DNA from: Chimonanthus salicifolius
Taxonomy: Eukaryota > Streptophyta > Magnoliopsida > Laurales > Calycanthaceae
Reading direction: 5' to 3'
Length of the DNA: 64,000 nt
Assembly (NCBI GenBank): GCA_013350335.1
Contig: CM023536.1
Coordinates: forward strand, 46,632,314-46,696,313
Shown here: piece after piece, positions 34,606 to 46,792 of the stretch
Position numbering within the stretch: the first letter of the stretch is position 1
How the letters are laid out: each line of letters begins with the position of its first letter
The notes under the pieces: generated by a model
The model's input: only the letters and a program-made list of their open reading frames with translations
Databases searched by the model: none
Told to the model about the DNA's origin: nothing
Position numbers and translations under genes: made by a program

Positions 34606-36153
34606 TCACGCCACGACCAGGGAAGCGGGCTTGGAACGCAACTAATTTTTTATTTTTAAAACAAAACAATCCAAGATAACATGTCCATGAGTTTTCGGCT
34701 CAAAATAAGCCCAAAGGAAAGGCCTCACAAGCTTATATGGATTACACATGAGATCCAAAAGCATAGGATATCAGAAATCAATTTAAAAACTAATACGAAC
34801 AAAATTTAGCCTGTACGATTGATCCCCTGAGCGACAGATCGCTCAGAGCACTGTCTGAAAACTAATTGCTCTCTGGTCCGATCGCCACCAGTCATGAGCG
34901 ATCGATCGGAGGAGCGATTGGTCATCTCTGACAGCAAAATTGCTATAATGTCAGGTTATGCACGTTTTGATTTTTCGACAGTTTTGACACTCAAAATGCT
35001 CGATAGACATTCGAACTCCAAATCTCTTATACCACTACGAAGGTATGGAGATTTGAGACTTGTGCATATGAGTTTCAAACCAACACAAATAACAAAATCA
35101 CTCTTTCAGCCAATCGGTCGATGTAATCAGTCGATTGATGGTCGACAGATTGATATGGGTTTGCTTAGTTCAATTCTGATTTCATTCTACATTCACACAC
35201 CTTACACATTGAGTTCATTTAATCGACCAAAAATATAAATCTACAATACAAGGGTGAGACACAATGAGTGTCTTGATCGAGCTGATGCATAATGCTCTCA
35301 GTTGTCTACGTACCACATAGTGGATCAGATCAGCCGTAGTCTAGTAATTTTTTGACATACCGAGATATCCACCAATTTTCAAAATAGAAAATATACAGAA
35401 TTTTAACACAAATACTTAGAATATAATGGCATACCTTACCATTTGTTTCTTCCACACACACACCCATGTGTACTCTTAGACATATATATATATATATATA
35501 TATATAGCTCATACATGTTTATGTAAACGCACACAAGCATTTTTGCCATCTTCTTATGCATTTATAATATCAATAACATAATGCATGTTTAACAAAATGA
35601 TAAACAAATAATCTATATTTACCATTTGTTCTATTATTTTCATTTATAAGGTTTCAACAAACCTTATGATACACTGGGGCATCATACTCAACCTCAATTG
35701 TACAGGTCCAGGGTATCCCACTCAACCTTGTCGAGGAATCCCACTCATCCTCGAATGCATTAAGTCAAGTTAGACAGAATGCAACATTTTGCAAGAGCTC
35801 GACCAAACGTACAAGTGTGTGCTTATACATTAACATGTATATTAACTATCAACTATCCATAAACATGGAAACAATATAAATCACCATTCACATATGTTTT
35901 CTCCATATACCTTTTCCACAAGGGTTTAACAGTGTTCACTTACCATCCGCTGCTTTCAGTCTAGGTTTAACAATCTAGAGTATTTTCATCTCATCATCTG
36001 CACAAACTTATTATCACAGGAATAATCACATATATACATAACTCTATGCATGATCAAATATCATACCCACCACATGCACTTCTACTATGGTATGAGCCAC
36101 GTGCATGTTCTAATATAACACATACCATATGCACCACTGATCCTAGCATGAAC
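34606..36153 (-). repeat. 3' half of a gypsy-type LTR (subfamily A)
   Basis: Colinear with 11840-12777 plus 19351-19846 in reverse: GAGTGGGATACC repeats at 35705-35755, GCGATCGATC-rich short palindromes at 34830-34920, and the A-run/GTTGCGTTCC/GTGACA end. A (TA)n run is at 35478-35506. Its 5' half is missing. Confidence 0.75.
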
Positions 36154-36738
36154 TGTTAGGATTTGACTTGATTTGCACAAGAGATTTTAAGATTTAGATC
36201 TGAAAATTGCCATGTGTTTGGGACTTTCCTTCTTGATCTTGTTTCCTTTTTGGTTCTCTTTCTATTTTCGTTTTTGGGTTTAGGGAAAGTCTATTTGTAA
36301 TAAGACACCTCTCTGCTTGTCTCTATAAAAGCAAAGAGGGTTTCCTTCGTGAGTATGTCAATTTGTGGGTTTGTGTTAGAGAGAGAAATCCGTGAGTGAG
36401 AGAAGCTTTATAAACCTTTGATTTAGTGATTCGATTTTGGTGGATGTAGGCTTAGGCCGAACCACGTTAAATCTTGTGCTTGTGCGATTTGTGTGTTTGT
36501 TTTCGATTTGCTTCCGTTATGCGTGTGTTTGGTTTTGGGGGATTCAAATCCCAACAAATGGCATCAAGAGCTTAGGTTGTTTGATTTCAGCTTTGTGAGT
36601 TCCAATTTGGGCATTTCGATTGGGTCTGATTTGGATAAGAAGAAGAAGAAGGAAAATCCCACATGCTGTTCGGATTTCTTCCCATTGATCTTTCTTCCTG
36701 GATCCCGTCGCTTGCAACTCTAAGCCGTCGTTAGTTTC
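36154..36738 (+). mobile_element. Copia 5' fragment: LTR, PBS and leader
   Basis: LTR 36154-36556 (403 bp) runs TGTTAGGATTTGACTTG ... AATCCCAACA, with a TATA box (CTATAAAAG) near 36325. TGGCATCAAGAGC (36559-36571) is the initiator-Met-type primer-binding site. About 170 bp of leader follow before an abrupt end at the neighbouring LTR (36739). The frame at 36493-36723 crosses the LTR border and is not a gene. Confidence 0.85.
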
Positions 36739-39444
36739 TGTCATGCCCCGAACTCAGATGTGGGCCCGGAACGCGACTAATATTTTTTAAAAACAACTAT
36801 TATTATCGATTAACCCTCAAAATACGTAAAAACTATATAGTACGCATACCAACACACCAATATAATGTATACAACAATAAAACTTAGAGACATAAGTTTT
36901 TTATGCCACATGAGACATATTTATAATAAAGTATACAAAATAACGAAAGGTACGCTTAGTTTTCATGTGCGGAAAACCACAGACAATTCCCAAGGTCCAA
37001 CTCCTAACGAGGCACCATTGGTTCCTCCATTCCATCTTCCTATTCATATCCTTAGGATCATTCTTATAGGACACTATTTAGCTTTATGGTCCTATATCAA
37101 TATTTACCACCAAGTCTTCCATGAGTCTATACTGCGTTAGAGGCTACAAGTCATCGACTCCGTGACACCATTATTAATGCATACGTTTTACACAGTTAGA
37201 ACATTTTACATCCCTTACATGTAAGCAGTGTCAGGTCTCGTATTCTAGCCTATATAGTCTTTTCCATCTTAAATGTCCATGGGTTCCATTTTAGTCTGGT
37301 GTTAATGAGTTTAACATACAATACAGTATAGCATCGGTTTGAGTCTCTTCACCTTCTTCGGTTGAATGTTTCAAAGAAAATCTTTAAGATAGAGTAAAAT
37401 GTATAATTTTTTTATTTATAAGTATATACACATAATAATTTTCCAAACTCCGTGCTATTTTCCAGAAAACATGATATGTGCAATGAGTCACCTAGGCTCT
37501 TTCTAATTCTGTACATTATGTCAGAAAGTTAATTGTTAGTCATCCAAAACATTACAATAAAATGAAAAATGTAAAGTACTCCTAACTTGCTCTGGAGTCA
37601 ATAAAAATAAGAATAGGATCGTTTTGATACCTTGGATGCAAAATTCTGTGTAAGATTGGCTAAGTTTGAAAACCTTCGAAGAAACACAGAAAAATCCAAA
37701 GGTTCGGCTGCTTCTACTGTTTGAAGAACAGAAGAAAAAGAAGAAGAAAGGAAAAGATGAGAGAAAGAGTTGGCCCCTTGAAAACCTTTTTCTTTTTTTA
37801 CTTTTTCTCCAATCCTTCTTTCCTTTCAATACCTTAAATAAGCAGCACCCCAGCCGCCCACGTTGCAAACTACAAAGGTAGCTTGTAGCATTTTGATAAA
37901 CATGCATTAAATATTTTATTATTGTATTAATATATCTTTTTTTCTTTTCATTTACCTCATTTTTCACCATACATGTTGCAAAGCTACATATTTGTACTAT
38001 TCTTATTATATTTTACAATATTTTATTATTATCTTCTTTTTACTAATTACTTTATATCCCATCTCTCATTTGGGTATTTTAGGATCTCACTAAACTGATA
38101 TAATTAGTCCAATAGGTCAGGTATTAAAAACTAAGCATGGTATTAAAATTTGGAGTGAAATCTATATAAAAAACTCAATGTTTTGGCTAAAAATCACCGT
38201 TTAATAAGATTTCCTAATTTTGAAGAATCACTTTGAAAAGATTAAACGTTATAGGTTGATAGAGTAAATTTGTCTGATAAAAACATTTTAAAGTTTCAAA
38301 GTGTTTCGAAGTCAAAAATCATCTTTTCCAAGTGAAAGAATATTCAACGACCCATATTTCATGGCTTAAAGTAAATATCAAAAACTCATTATTTTGGAGT
38401 GTAAAGAAATAAACAGCTTAGTTATAGTACAGATTGAGTACTGATTCTATCCGTATATTTTTAGGACTTTCTCTACGCTATCAAATTAGGGTTTTACCAC
38501 TTAAAACTTAGGGGTAAAATAAATTAACAAAACTATAAAGAGATTGACATGTCATTAGGTTCGGAATTAAAAAATATTTACTAATCTAAAATTTGAAGTT
38601 CAATCTAACTCAAATGACTAAGTTTCTATAGCCGCCAAGATTCAAGCCTAAAATAATATTATTATATTCATAACTTGCACATACACCTTTGAAACTTAAT
38701 TAAAAGAGGTATCGGATTCGGATTGAATCAAACTCAGATCCATTGGAAAACTTATTTGATAATTTTCACGATTAGAGAAAAATAATTCATAATTAACGGC
38801 TAAAAATTATTTAATTAATCACAATTAATTATAATTAACCCCTAAATTGGGCTGGAGTATTATAGGTTTTGAATATCGAAATCTGCAGAGAATCAACTCC
38901 GCTTGAAAACCCATGAAAATTTCCATAACCGCCTCTACTGGTCGATGAAAACAGAGGAAGAACAAGGAAAGAGAGGGAACAAATGGGAGAGAGAGAATAA
39001 CCATTTTCTTCTTTTTTTTCCTCCTCTCTCAACCTCATCTCCTCCTCTTCTATGCTTCTTCTTCCTCTCCCAACTTCAAGTCTCAGATCATATCAGGTCA
39101 CATTGGTCACATCACATCACATCACTTTACTTTATATCACATCAGTTACATCACTTTACTTTATGTCATATCAAATCACTTTATGTCACATCACATCAGC
39201 TCAATCAACTCAAGTCACATCACATCAAGACAATCCAAAGCAGATAATTTTTAGAGTTTCTGCTGGAGAAAGTTCAGACAATTACCTCTTTGCCACTGCA
39301 CTTAATGAGTCAGATCCACAGGCTTCCGAACTCGGATAGAGTCAAACTTAGACTCTACACAAAGCCCATCCAGTAATCGGACTATAGCACCAGTAACAGC
39401 CACAAATCACCTTATTAGTCGCTAAACTGGGTCAGGGTATCACA
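36739..39444 (-). repeat. Complete gypsy-type LTR (subfamily B), 2.7 kb
   Basis: On the minus strand it starts TGTGATACCCTGACCC (39444) and ends GTTCGGGGCATGACA (36739). The block 36960-37350 is the inverse of 31980-33180. A TCACATCACA-rich stretch lies at 39095-39235 and a CT-rich leader-like block at 38990-39070. There is no primer-binding site beside it and no coding. Confidence 0.8.
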
Positions 39445-39553
39445 AATATTCTCATAATTTTTTTTGGAGAAATAAAATTTATGGATGAAGTTGATTAAGG
39501 AGTGTAATGTGTTTGAGAATGATTGATGTAGTATTTAAGACCTTAAATGGGTT

Positions 39554-41381
39554 GACCCGACCCAACTCATGGAGTTGATCCAACCAAGTCATTTGTGAAA
39601 TAGGATTGACCTAACCTTGTTAAGATTAAATGAGTTAGCCCAACTAAGCCAATTTACAAAATGAGTTGACCTAACAAGTCCTGACGCATTCATTAGATCA
39701 ACTTGATCTAATGACCAACAAAGTTTAAATGGATTGACTCAACAGGAAGCATTTATTAAAAGCTTAACTCAACACAACTATACCAAGCTTGATCTATTTA
39801 TTAAATATGTTGACCCAATCTAAACAATTATAAATAGGTTCATCCAACTCATGCATGACCTAAATCTTTATTCAATGAGTTAATAGACTAAGTTTAAGTG
39901 AATTGAACTAATTTTGGCCCATTAATTAAATGATTGACTCAACCCAACTTTATCTTATCCAATTTTTTTATTAAATATGTTAACCTAACTCAAAACGATC
40001 CATTTATTAAACGGGCTGACCAAAGTAGATACCTTGTGAAATTTGAATGGGAACACCCACTTGGCTCATTTGTTAAATTGTGAGATGGACTCATTTGTTA
40101 AATGCGTAAACCCAACTTGACTCTACCTATTTTTCAGTCAATTTTTACTTATTTAGGTTATTGGCAAACAAATATAGAATTTTTTACATTAAAAATGAAT
40201 TGATACTGAGTCATCTTTCCAAAAACATTTCATCGAAATCCATATTGTTATTAGAATTCATCTTCTTAGAAAACCAACAAACATGTCCTTTTATATATTA
40301 AGTACTTTTTTATTTTTTATTTTGTGTTTTTTAATATGCCTAAATAGATAACTACATCTAAATGGGTTTGAGTCTAATAACTAAGTCATATTTAATTAAA
40401 TAGATAAATGTGTTTGGATAGACTTGACCCATATTGTCTTCAAAAGGATGAGAGTTGACAGTTGACGTTGATTTGATAAATGTGTAGGTAATGGATGGAG
40501 AAATTAGAGATTAATCCTAATCCTAATATGATCCAACTCAAACCTGACCCCGGCCGATTCATTGTCTACAACTACATGTGATATGATATTAGCCAAACTT
40601 TGACCGTCAATTTTCTCCACCGTATTGATATGAAAATTTTCAAAAAATAATAAATGACTAAGGGTGAACATATACATGAAGCCATAAATCATTGTAACCT
40701 TTGTTAGATATTTTTTTTTTCATCCATTATAAGTAGTAGGATGAAATCGGGTCTGGTCGGGTCTCTTAAAATCTAATCCAATCAGAGTTAATATTTATGG
40801 AACTCGGTTTGACTGTACTCGAGCTATTGACCCAAAATTCTCGACCCGACCCGACCTGAGTTCTAACCCAACTCAATCCAAATTCTGATCCGGCCCGCAT
40901 TCTAAACCCATTATAGCAGGGTTGGGTTAATTTGAAAATTCTTCAACCCGATCGGATCCTAATTCCATACAGGGTTTTTGTCTTCTCAACCCAACTCGAC
41001 CCACTGAGTTGACCCACATGATTTCTCAGGTCGGGTCCAAGCATATCTCAAACTTAACTGATACACGAGGCTTGTGGGTCGTTTCGTGTATCCATAAGAT
41101 TAGTCTCACACTCTCATCTTCAACGTAGGATAGAGATACCCATGTTACCTTAAAAAAACATGACCACATTCATAAACTATGTGAAAAAAACAACATATAA
41201 ATCACAAATATTGAAAATCTAACTTCCAAGAAAAACAATTAATAAGAAAAGGCACTTGAATATACTTTAATGTTTAAACTGGTGATAGAAGAGCATTAAG
41301 AGTCCATTCTTGTTACATTGTGTATAGACTATGGAGTTATGGACTATAGAGTATAGACAGAGAGACGTGACCTATTTTCAA
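39554..41381. other. Intergenic region downstream of the aquaporin gene
   Basis: No gene. 39550-40140 and 40740-41050 are rich in degenerate GGGTTGACCCGACCCAACTC-type phrases, also seen in 2400-2800, an old dispersed repeat I cannot name. The last 250 bp probably include the aquaporin 3' untranslated region. Confidence 0.5.
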
Positions 41382-44300
41382 TCAATTCAATTGTGAGCCT
41401 CTTCTCAGTCCTTTCAAGAAAGACCCAGTCTTGGTGATTTCACGCAGGGGCTTGTTGTTAAAACGGATTAGGTTGTAGGCCCAAGCACCCAATACGGTCC
41501 CACATATGGGCCCAACTATGTAGACCCATATGCTCTCGTAACGGTTACCCACTATTGCAGACCCTAAGCTCCTTGCCGGATTCATAGACGCTCCAGAAAT
41601 CGGTCTGTCAAAATATAAATCATCACCATTATCATCATCACCATTTAAGGTTCACGTTCGCCATGTCAAAATGGAAAAGAAAGTTGTAAATGATTTCTTT
41701 TACATTATTAACGGTATCGAATTGGATAAAATAAACAAACTGTAGGGTGCAATTTGAGTTAGGTCCAACTTAAACAAAAGTAGCCCAATCTTTAAAATGT
41801 CCTCGAAAAAGTCAAGGCAGGCTTAAGGTCAGGTTAGCTCTCAACAGAGTTTTGTCAGGGCTGGTATTTGATTAGCTTTCAACCCAACCAGGCCCAACGT
41901 AATCCAGGTTGGGTTCCATTCGGGTTATCCTTTAGAAGTTTGGGTTGGGCATGTGTTGGCCCTTAATTCAGCCTAACCTACCCAAGTTGCAGCAGTGATC
42001 TTACTATATGTGAAAATTTATAAGAGATTAAGGGGTGATAAGGTTTAGAAAATACCCAGCAAAAAGCACATTCAACAATACAGTAGCTCCAACTGCAAGC
42101 CCAGCAAGTTCGCCAATCTGCATTTGCAAAAGAGAACAGAAAACTGATGAGATCACATCAGCCATTTTATCTGACTGGATAAAATTCATTTTTGAAATGA
42201 AATCACATCAACACCCATTCTCCATTTCATCTTACTATTGTCCAAAACATTTTTCGGCACTTTACGATTAAAGCATCAGTGGATCAATCGCATTCGATCA
42301 ACCACTTGAGCACTAATTGGACAACCCTGGCTAACAAAATGTATAGATCAATCGAATACAATTTTACAGTATTATGGGTTGTATTCGATTGATCGTATGC
42401 ATTTTGATATTCAATTTATCAAATTTTAGTCAAGGAGGTAATTTGGAAGGTTAGACTCAACAAAACTCATTGACCTAACCTAGCTCAAAATCACACTCTG
42501 CTATAGAACATAAGTTAGAAACTCACCGCTCGACTATCGGTGGCAACGCCGGAGATGACAAACATGAGGTAGAATGAGATGATGAATTCAAGAACAAGTG
42601 ATTGCAGGTTAGACCCAGTTGGAATGGTTCCTGGAAAATGCTCGCGCTTTCCACCAAACAACAAGCGCAGTGTTCCACTTGCCAGGGTCGCACCCGATAC
42701 CTGGGCTGAGATGTAAGCTGGAACCTGTAACATTATTTAAAGCATTGAATCAAATATTTCTTACAACTCTCAAATTGGGTGGGTGATTTTTGCCTTCTGT
42801 TTGATGCCGTAGAGTTAGATCGATGACATAAAGCTGTAACTGATACACTAAATAATCATCATTAGTTAAGTAAAATCACCTGTTTCCATGGAAATCTTCT
42901 ACAAACAGCAAAGGCAATTGTGACAGCAGGATTGAAATGTGCACCGGAGATGTGACCAACAGTGTACACCATGACCATGACTGCGAGCCCCCACACAACA
43001 CAGATTCCTGGAAATGTGACTGAACCTTTGCTCAGATTCACCACCACTGATGCACACCCAGCAAATATCACAAAATATGTTCCAAATACTTCTGCTATCA
43101 ACTGAACAAATACATCCACAAAACCCAAAAAAAAAAAAAAAAATTCCATTAGAGATAGGAATTTGGTCTGAAAGCTCAAAAACCTGAATAACTGATCTGA
43201 GTAAAGGTTGCCTTGACTCTTGAGCAAAAATTCTTAGTTCAATTAATGATAGGACTGAGCTAGGACAAAAAATAAAGCCCAATTATTATTAGGTCGGGCT
43301 TGGGCTTCTCTTTATGCCGGCCCAAAAGCCTAAGTTTGATCTGATTTTGTAGCCACATAAAAAACTATATATGAGGTTGCACATCAAGCCTGGTCCATCT
43401 TTTTCATTTTTATTAAACTTTTTTTTTGAGAGATTTGAAAATCTGAGTGGTTTATTGAAAACTCACTAATTACATATAAAGGGAAATTAACAGGGCATCA
43501 GTATTTTTTTTTGAATTTATTGGAAAACCGTGGGAAACCCAGTGTAAAACCTCCATGGGTGATACCCACTGCCTTTAGGGTACACCAGGTTAGGTCATGG
43601 GGGCTCGAAGGATGTAGCTCAACTGGTTAACCTTCCGTCTCGAGAAGCGGACTTCACTATTTTCAACAACTAGGAACACAAGACTTGTCCTTTGTCCACA
43701 TGTAAATAACCTAATTGATGAAACGATACATCACATGTCCCTATCAATTCCCTGTATAAAGAGAGAGCTCCTCACACAGTTGGGTTGATATTATTGTCCT
43801 TACAGTTGATTCATCCATGGTTGTTGGTTGTACTTGAATGGAATATGATGAACGACTATGTGCATTGAGAGATGATAAATAAGAAGTTTGTTCATATTTA
43901 CAAAATGTGGGCCCTGTTCGTTCTGGTTTGGATGATAGTGTCTGATCATTTCTCTATTTTGAGGCAACGACCAAAGCAGTTTAGTGGATGAGTCGATGGA
44001 AGTAACGTAGGCAAAATATTTGTCCAACCTATTATCTTATCAGATCTCAACTTATTTATAAATGGAAAAAAATTAAAATGAATCCATTCATAATCATGTA
44101 AACCCGATTCAAATTGCTTCCAATTGACCCAAGCACATTCAACTATCAACCATACAAGGTCTAGACCCATTTAATCTTTTGGTATTAGTCTCTTTAGTTA
44201 CTTAAATGAGTAACTGGATTCAACTCTGAGGGGTTGACCTGATGGTCAAGAACCTGCACCAAGAAGTAGAGGTATTGTGTTTGATTCACGCTCAACCCCA

Positions 44301-44994
44301 AAGGGCCACATCCCTCGAGAAGAATCCGGTGTGTATGGATTCAGAGGTCTCTACATGCCCTGAAGAATTAGTCAGGTACTCTGATGAGACGCCCGAACAC
44401 CTTTGGTTTTTAAAAAAAATATAAGAACAACTAGACCCAATTTGACTAAAATCCAAAATAGATTAGAAGCAACTTTAACTCATTTAGCAAACACTCAAAA
44501 CAAATCTGAATAGACCCAAACGGAATACAGCCGGACCTGTTGCCATATCTAGATGAAATATCCTTGTTCCAACGAATGGATAGCATTTTTTATGGATTCA
44601 AATGTAGACCCCATATTTGGATGGGTTCTAATGGACCTATGTGCATTTTCAAGGATGGGAGCCATTCTTTGATCAGTTTTGGGTGATCAAAGATGGTTCG
44701 ACATGTTCCAATCAATGCTGTCAGTGGGTTTGGAAGTTCTGAGGCATATGGTCACAGAGATATTGATTTAGGAGATGCTAAATTCAAGTGAAAATGTAAA
44801 ATGAACATTAACTTCATGTGAAAACTCACCTTCTGCAAGAAAGAAATAGAGAGCCGAAAGCCAAATCGCCGAGTGCTTCTTGCATCACCGGCAGCAACAG
44901 GTGAATTCCCATCTTCTCTATCAGCCACTTCACCAGCAAATCCTTCCTCCACTGATTTTTCATACCTTCCATTTTCTCCAGAAATCTCAGACAT
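41382..44994 (-). CDS. NIP-type aquaporin (nodulin-26-like), complete
   Basis: Complete gene of five exons, all with GT-AG introns and matching phases: 44994-44830, 43101-42880, 42724-42527, 42117-42056 and 41604-41382, totalling 870 nt or 289 residues, the normal size for nodulin-26-like intrinsic proteins. It is a six-helix membrane channel for small neutral solutes such as glycerol, metalloids or water. Both pore motifs are canonical: GHISGAHFNPAVT (exon 2) and ISGASMNPARSLG (exons 4-5). Trp in VVWGLAVMVMVY and Ala/Arg beside the second NPA fit the NIP subgroup I filter, so NIP1-like is likely. The C-terminus PLREITKTGSFLKGLRR carries the Ser of the nodulin-26 phosphorylation region. Intron 1 (1.7 kb) holds SINE-like insertions. 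No defect seen. Confidence 0.95.
43610..43700 (+). repeat. tRNA-related SINE-like fragment in NIP intron 1
   Basis: GATGTAGCTCAACTGGTTA is a good tRNA box A and is followed by CCGTCTCGAGAAGCGGAC. A clear box B and a tail are not seen. Not a functional tRNA as read. Confidence 0.35.
44229..44419 (+). mobile_element. SINE in NIP intron 1
   Basis: About 190-bp element: GGGTTGACCTGATGGTCAAG (box A region), TTGTGTTTGATTCACGC (box B-like), then GCCCGAACACCTTTGG and an A-run. This is the plan of plant tRNA-derived SINEs. It is antisense to the host gene and lies well away from the splice sites. Confidence 0.6.
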
Positions 44995-45290
44995 CACTAC
45001 TTACTATTCAGAGAACAGAAACAACAGACCTGCAAATAGATGGCTTTCAGTGGTGGGTTCAAATCATGGAGAAACAAAGAAAGCACAGAAAGATGTCATC
45101 TTCAGCATCCACTCTTTAAGACCCAAAACCCAATACAGAGTTACAAAAGGATCAGATGAAAATCATGAGCTGAACAGAGGAGGAAGAGAATTCTAGAGCT
45201 TTCTATTGACAGCAATTCTGTTTTTTTCTCTCTCCTCCTCTTGCTCTCTATTGAAAAGATATGGGTGATGTAAGATCATAAAAAAAAAGT
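44995..45290 (-). promoter_or_regulatory. NIP gene leader and proximal promoter
   Basis: The sense strand is rich in GAGAGAAAAAAACAG and TCTTCCTCCTCTG purine/pyrimidine runs, as in many plant leaders. The translation start at 44994 is the first ATG continuous with the hydrophilic NIP N-terminus. A TATA box could not be fixed. Confidence 0.4.
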
Positions 45291-45848
45291 AATTAAAAGG
45301 CTGAAAAGGGTTTCTTTCGTTGACAAGTTTGAATTGCTTTGTTTGGATTTTCGAGAGGTGCAATGAAAGCTTCTACATACACTACAACAACCCATCGCAA
45401 AAGCAGAAAGAAAACTATGCATACAAACATAAACGTAATTTTCACTACGAATTCGAAATGACGTGTAGATTTAAGGAGTGTCTATATGGACTTCCAAATA
45501 TTATTTCTACTTTGACAAATGCCCTGCATACATCAAATGCAATCTCATCAACTTAAGTCTTAGGATTCGTGGGCTCCACTACAGATGGGACACTGTCCAA
45601 AATGAAAAGTTTTTAATGTCTTGATGATCAAATTTGGGATGTCAACAGTTCAGATAAGCTTAACACTGCACAAGCCATTAAGAATTTTAAATTACAATTT
45701 TGAACGAGTAAAAAGTGGTTAAATTGTTTCTGACAAAGGAGTAGGAATCTCGAGTACAAGCCCTACTTATTAGAATCTGATAATCTCATTATCATAGAAG
45801 TAAAGGACAAAACTATCCTTAATAATAAAAGGAAATACAACTTTAACA
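45291..45848 (-). repeat. Intergenic DNA ending in the 3' LTR of the second copia element
   Basis: The LTR begins on the minus strand at TGTTAAAG (45848), directly after a polypurine tract GTGGAGGGCGGG (about 45849-45860). The far LTR end could not be fixed because the partner LTR is missing. The left part has no recognisable gene. Confidence 0.5.
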
Positions 45849-45901
45849 CCCGCCCTCCACAATGTTACAGTATTAAGTATCAAGTGTTTGCTAAAAAGAA
45901 A

Positions 45902-46792
45902 CTAAAAGCGTGTGACAGTGTGGGACTTCGTGAAAAAGCCAGCTAGTTGTAAGGCAGAAGTAACAAATGGAAGAGAAAGTGTGCCAATCTGGAGATGATG
46001 TCGTATAAAGTGGCAGTCCGACTCAATATGTTTTGTACGCTCATGAAAAACTGAGTTATGCGCAATTTGAATGGCACTCTTATTATCACAATACATGGGA
46101 GTAGGAGCAGCAAGAGAAACTCCCATGTTTGCAAGTACCCATCGAAGCCAAACAATCTCAGCAGTAGTAGAAGTCATAGCTCGATACTCTGCCTCGGCAG
46201 AAGAACGAGCAACATCCTGTTTTTTGCTTCTCCAAGAAACAAGTGAATCACCCAAAAATATACAAAAGTTAGTGGTCGATTTGCGATCAGAATGATCACC
46301 CACCCAGCCAGCATCCGAGAATGCATGAAGCTCCAAAGTAGATGACGAGGGAAGTAACAAACTCTGATATAAAGTGTCACGAATATACCGTAAAATACGA
46401 ACAACAGCGGCCCAATGAGTAGTTGTCGGTGAGGAGACAAACTGACTGAGAATATGAATTGCATAGGCAATGTCAGGCCGCGTAATTGTGAGATAGACCA
46501 AACTCCCAACAATAGTGCGATATAGTGTAGGGTCGTCCAAAGACACACCATCAGAGGAAGTGTAATGCACATTAAGCTCTAAAGGTGTCGCAACTGGCCT
46601 GGTGTCAGAAATAGGAGCGCGCAGAAGAACATCTGTAGCATACTTAGATTGAGAGAAAAGATAATCTTTGGGAGAACAAGCAACTTCTATCCCAAGGAAA
46701 TATCGCAAGGGCCCTTTGTCTTTCATCTCAAACTATTTATGCAACTATACTTTCAATTGAGCAATACCATCAAGATCATCACCGGTCGAGAT
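45902..46792 (-). pseudogene. Copia 2 pol: end of reverse transcriptase and RNase H
   Basis: From 46726 a long open frame shows MKDKGPLRYFLGIEV, TRPDIAYAIHILSQF, ELHAFSDAGWVGDHSDRKST, RSSAEAEYRAM and MYCDNKSAIQIAHN, then HERTKHIE: RNase H with its acidic residues. Between 46726 and the insertion are two stops at likely former Gln codons. The protein would have been the C-terminal half of pol. Confidence 0.92.

Larger units (their letters stand above)
34606..39444 (-). mobile_element. Chimeric gypsy-type LTR insertion, TSD AATAT
   Basis: 4.84-kb insertion in reverse orientation: plus strand TGTCACGCC ... GGGTATCACA, flanked by AATAT on both sides (34601-34605, 39445-39449). Copy 1 at about 25508 gives the empty site. 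It contains the 3' half of one LTR (34606-36153), a copia fragment (36154-36738) and a complete different LTR (36739-39444). The outer ends behave as a single insertion although the two LTRs belong to different subfamilies. Confidence 0.75.
25613..39546. repeat. Tandem segmental duplication, copy 2 (expanded by insertions)
   Basis: Starts at the junction ATGGGTTATAATAT (25613) and ends at AAATGGGTT (39553), after which the sequence is unrelated to copy 1. Its own insertions are a Stowaway MITE, a GATCCTCCC-family MITE, two large LTR insertions and a local tandem duplication. 26902-28097 has no match in copy 1, where a gypsy-type LTR stands instead. Confidence 0.85.

Noticed and set aside
37536..37970. 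144-codon minus-strand frame
   Set aside because: The counterpart of the CT-rich leader in another LTR, homologous non-coding DNA.
43610..43700. Possible functional tRNA gene
   Set aside because: Box A is good, but no cloverleaf with a matching acceptor stem or box B could be drawn.
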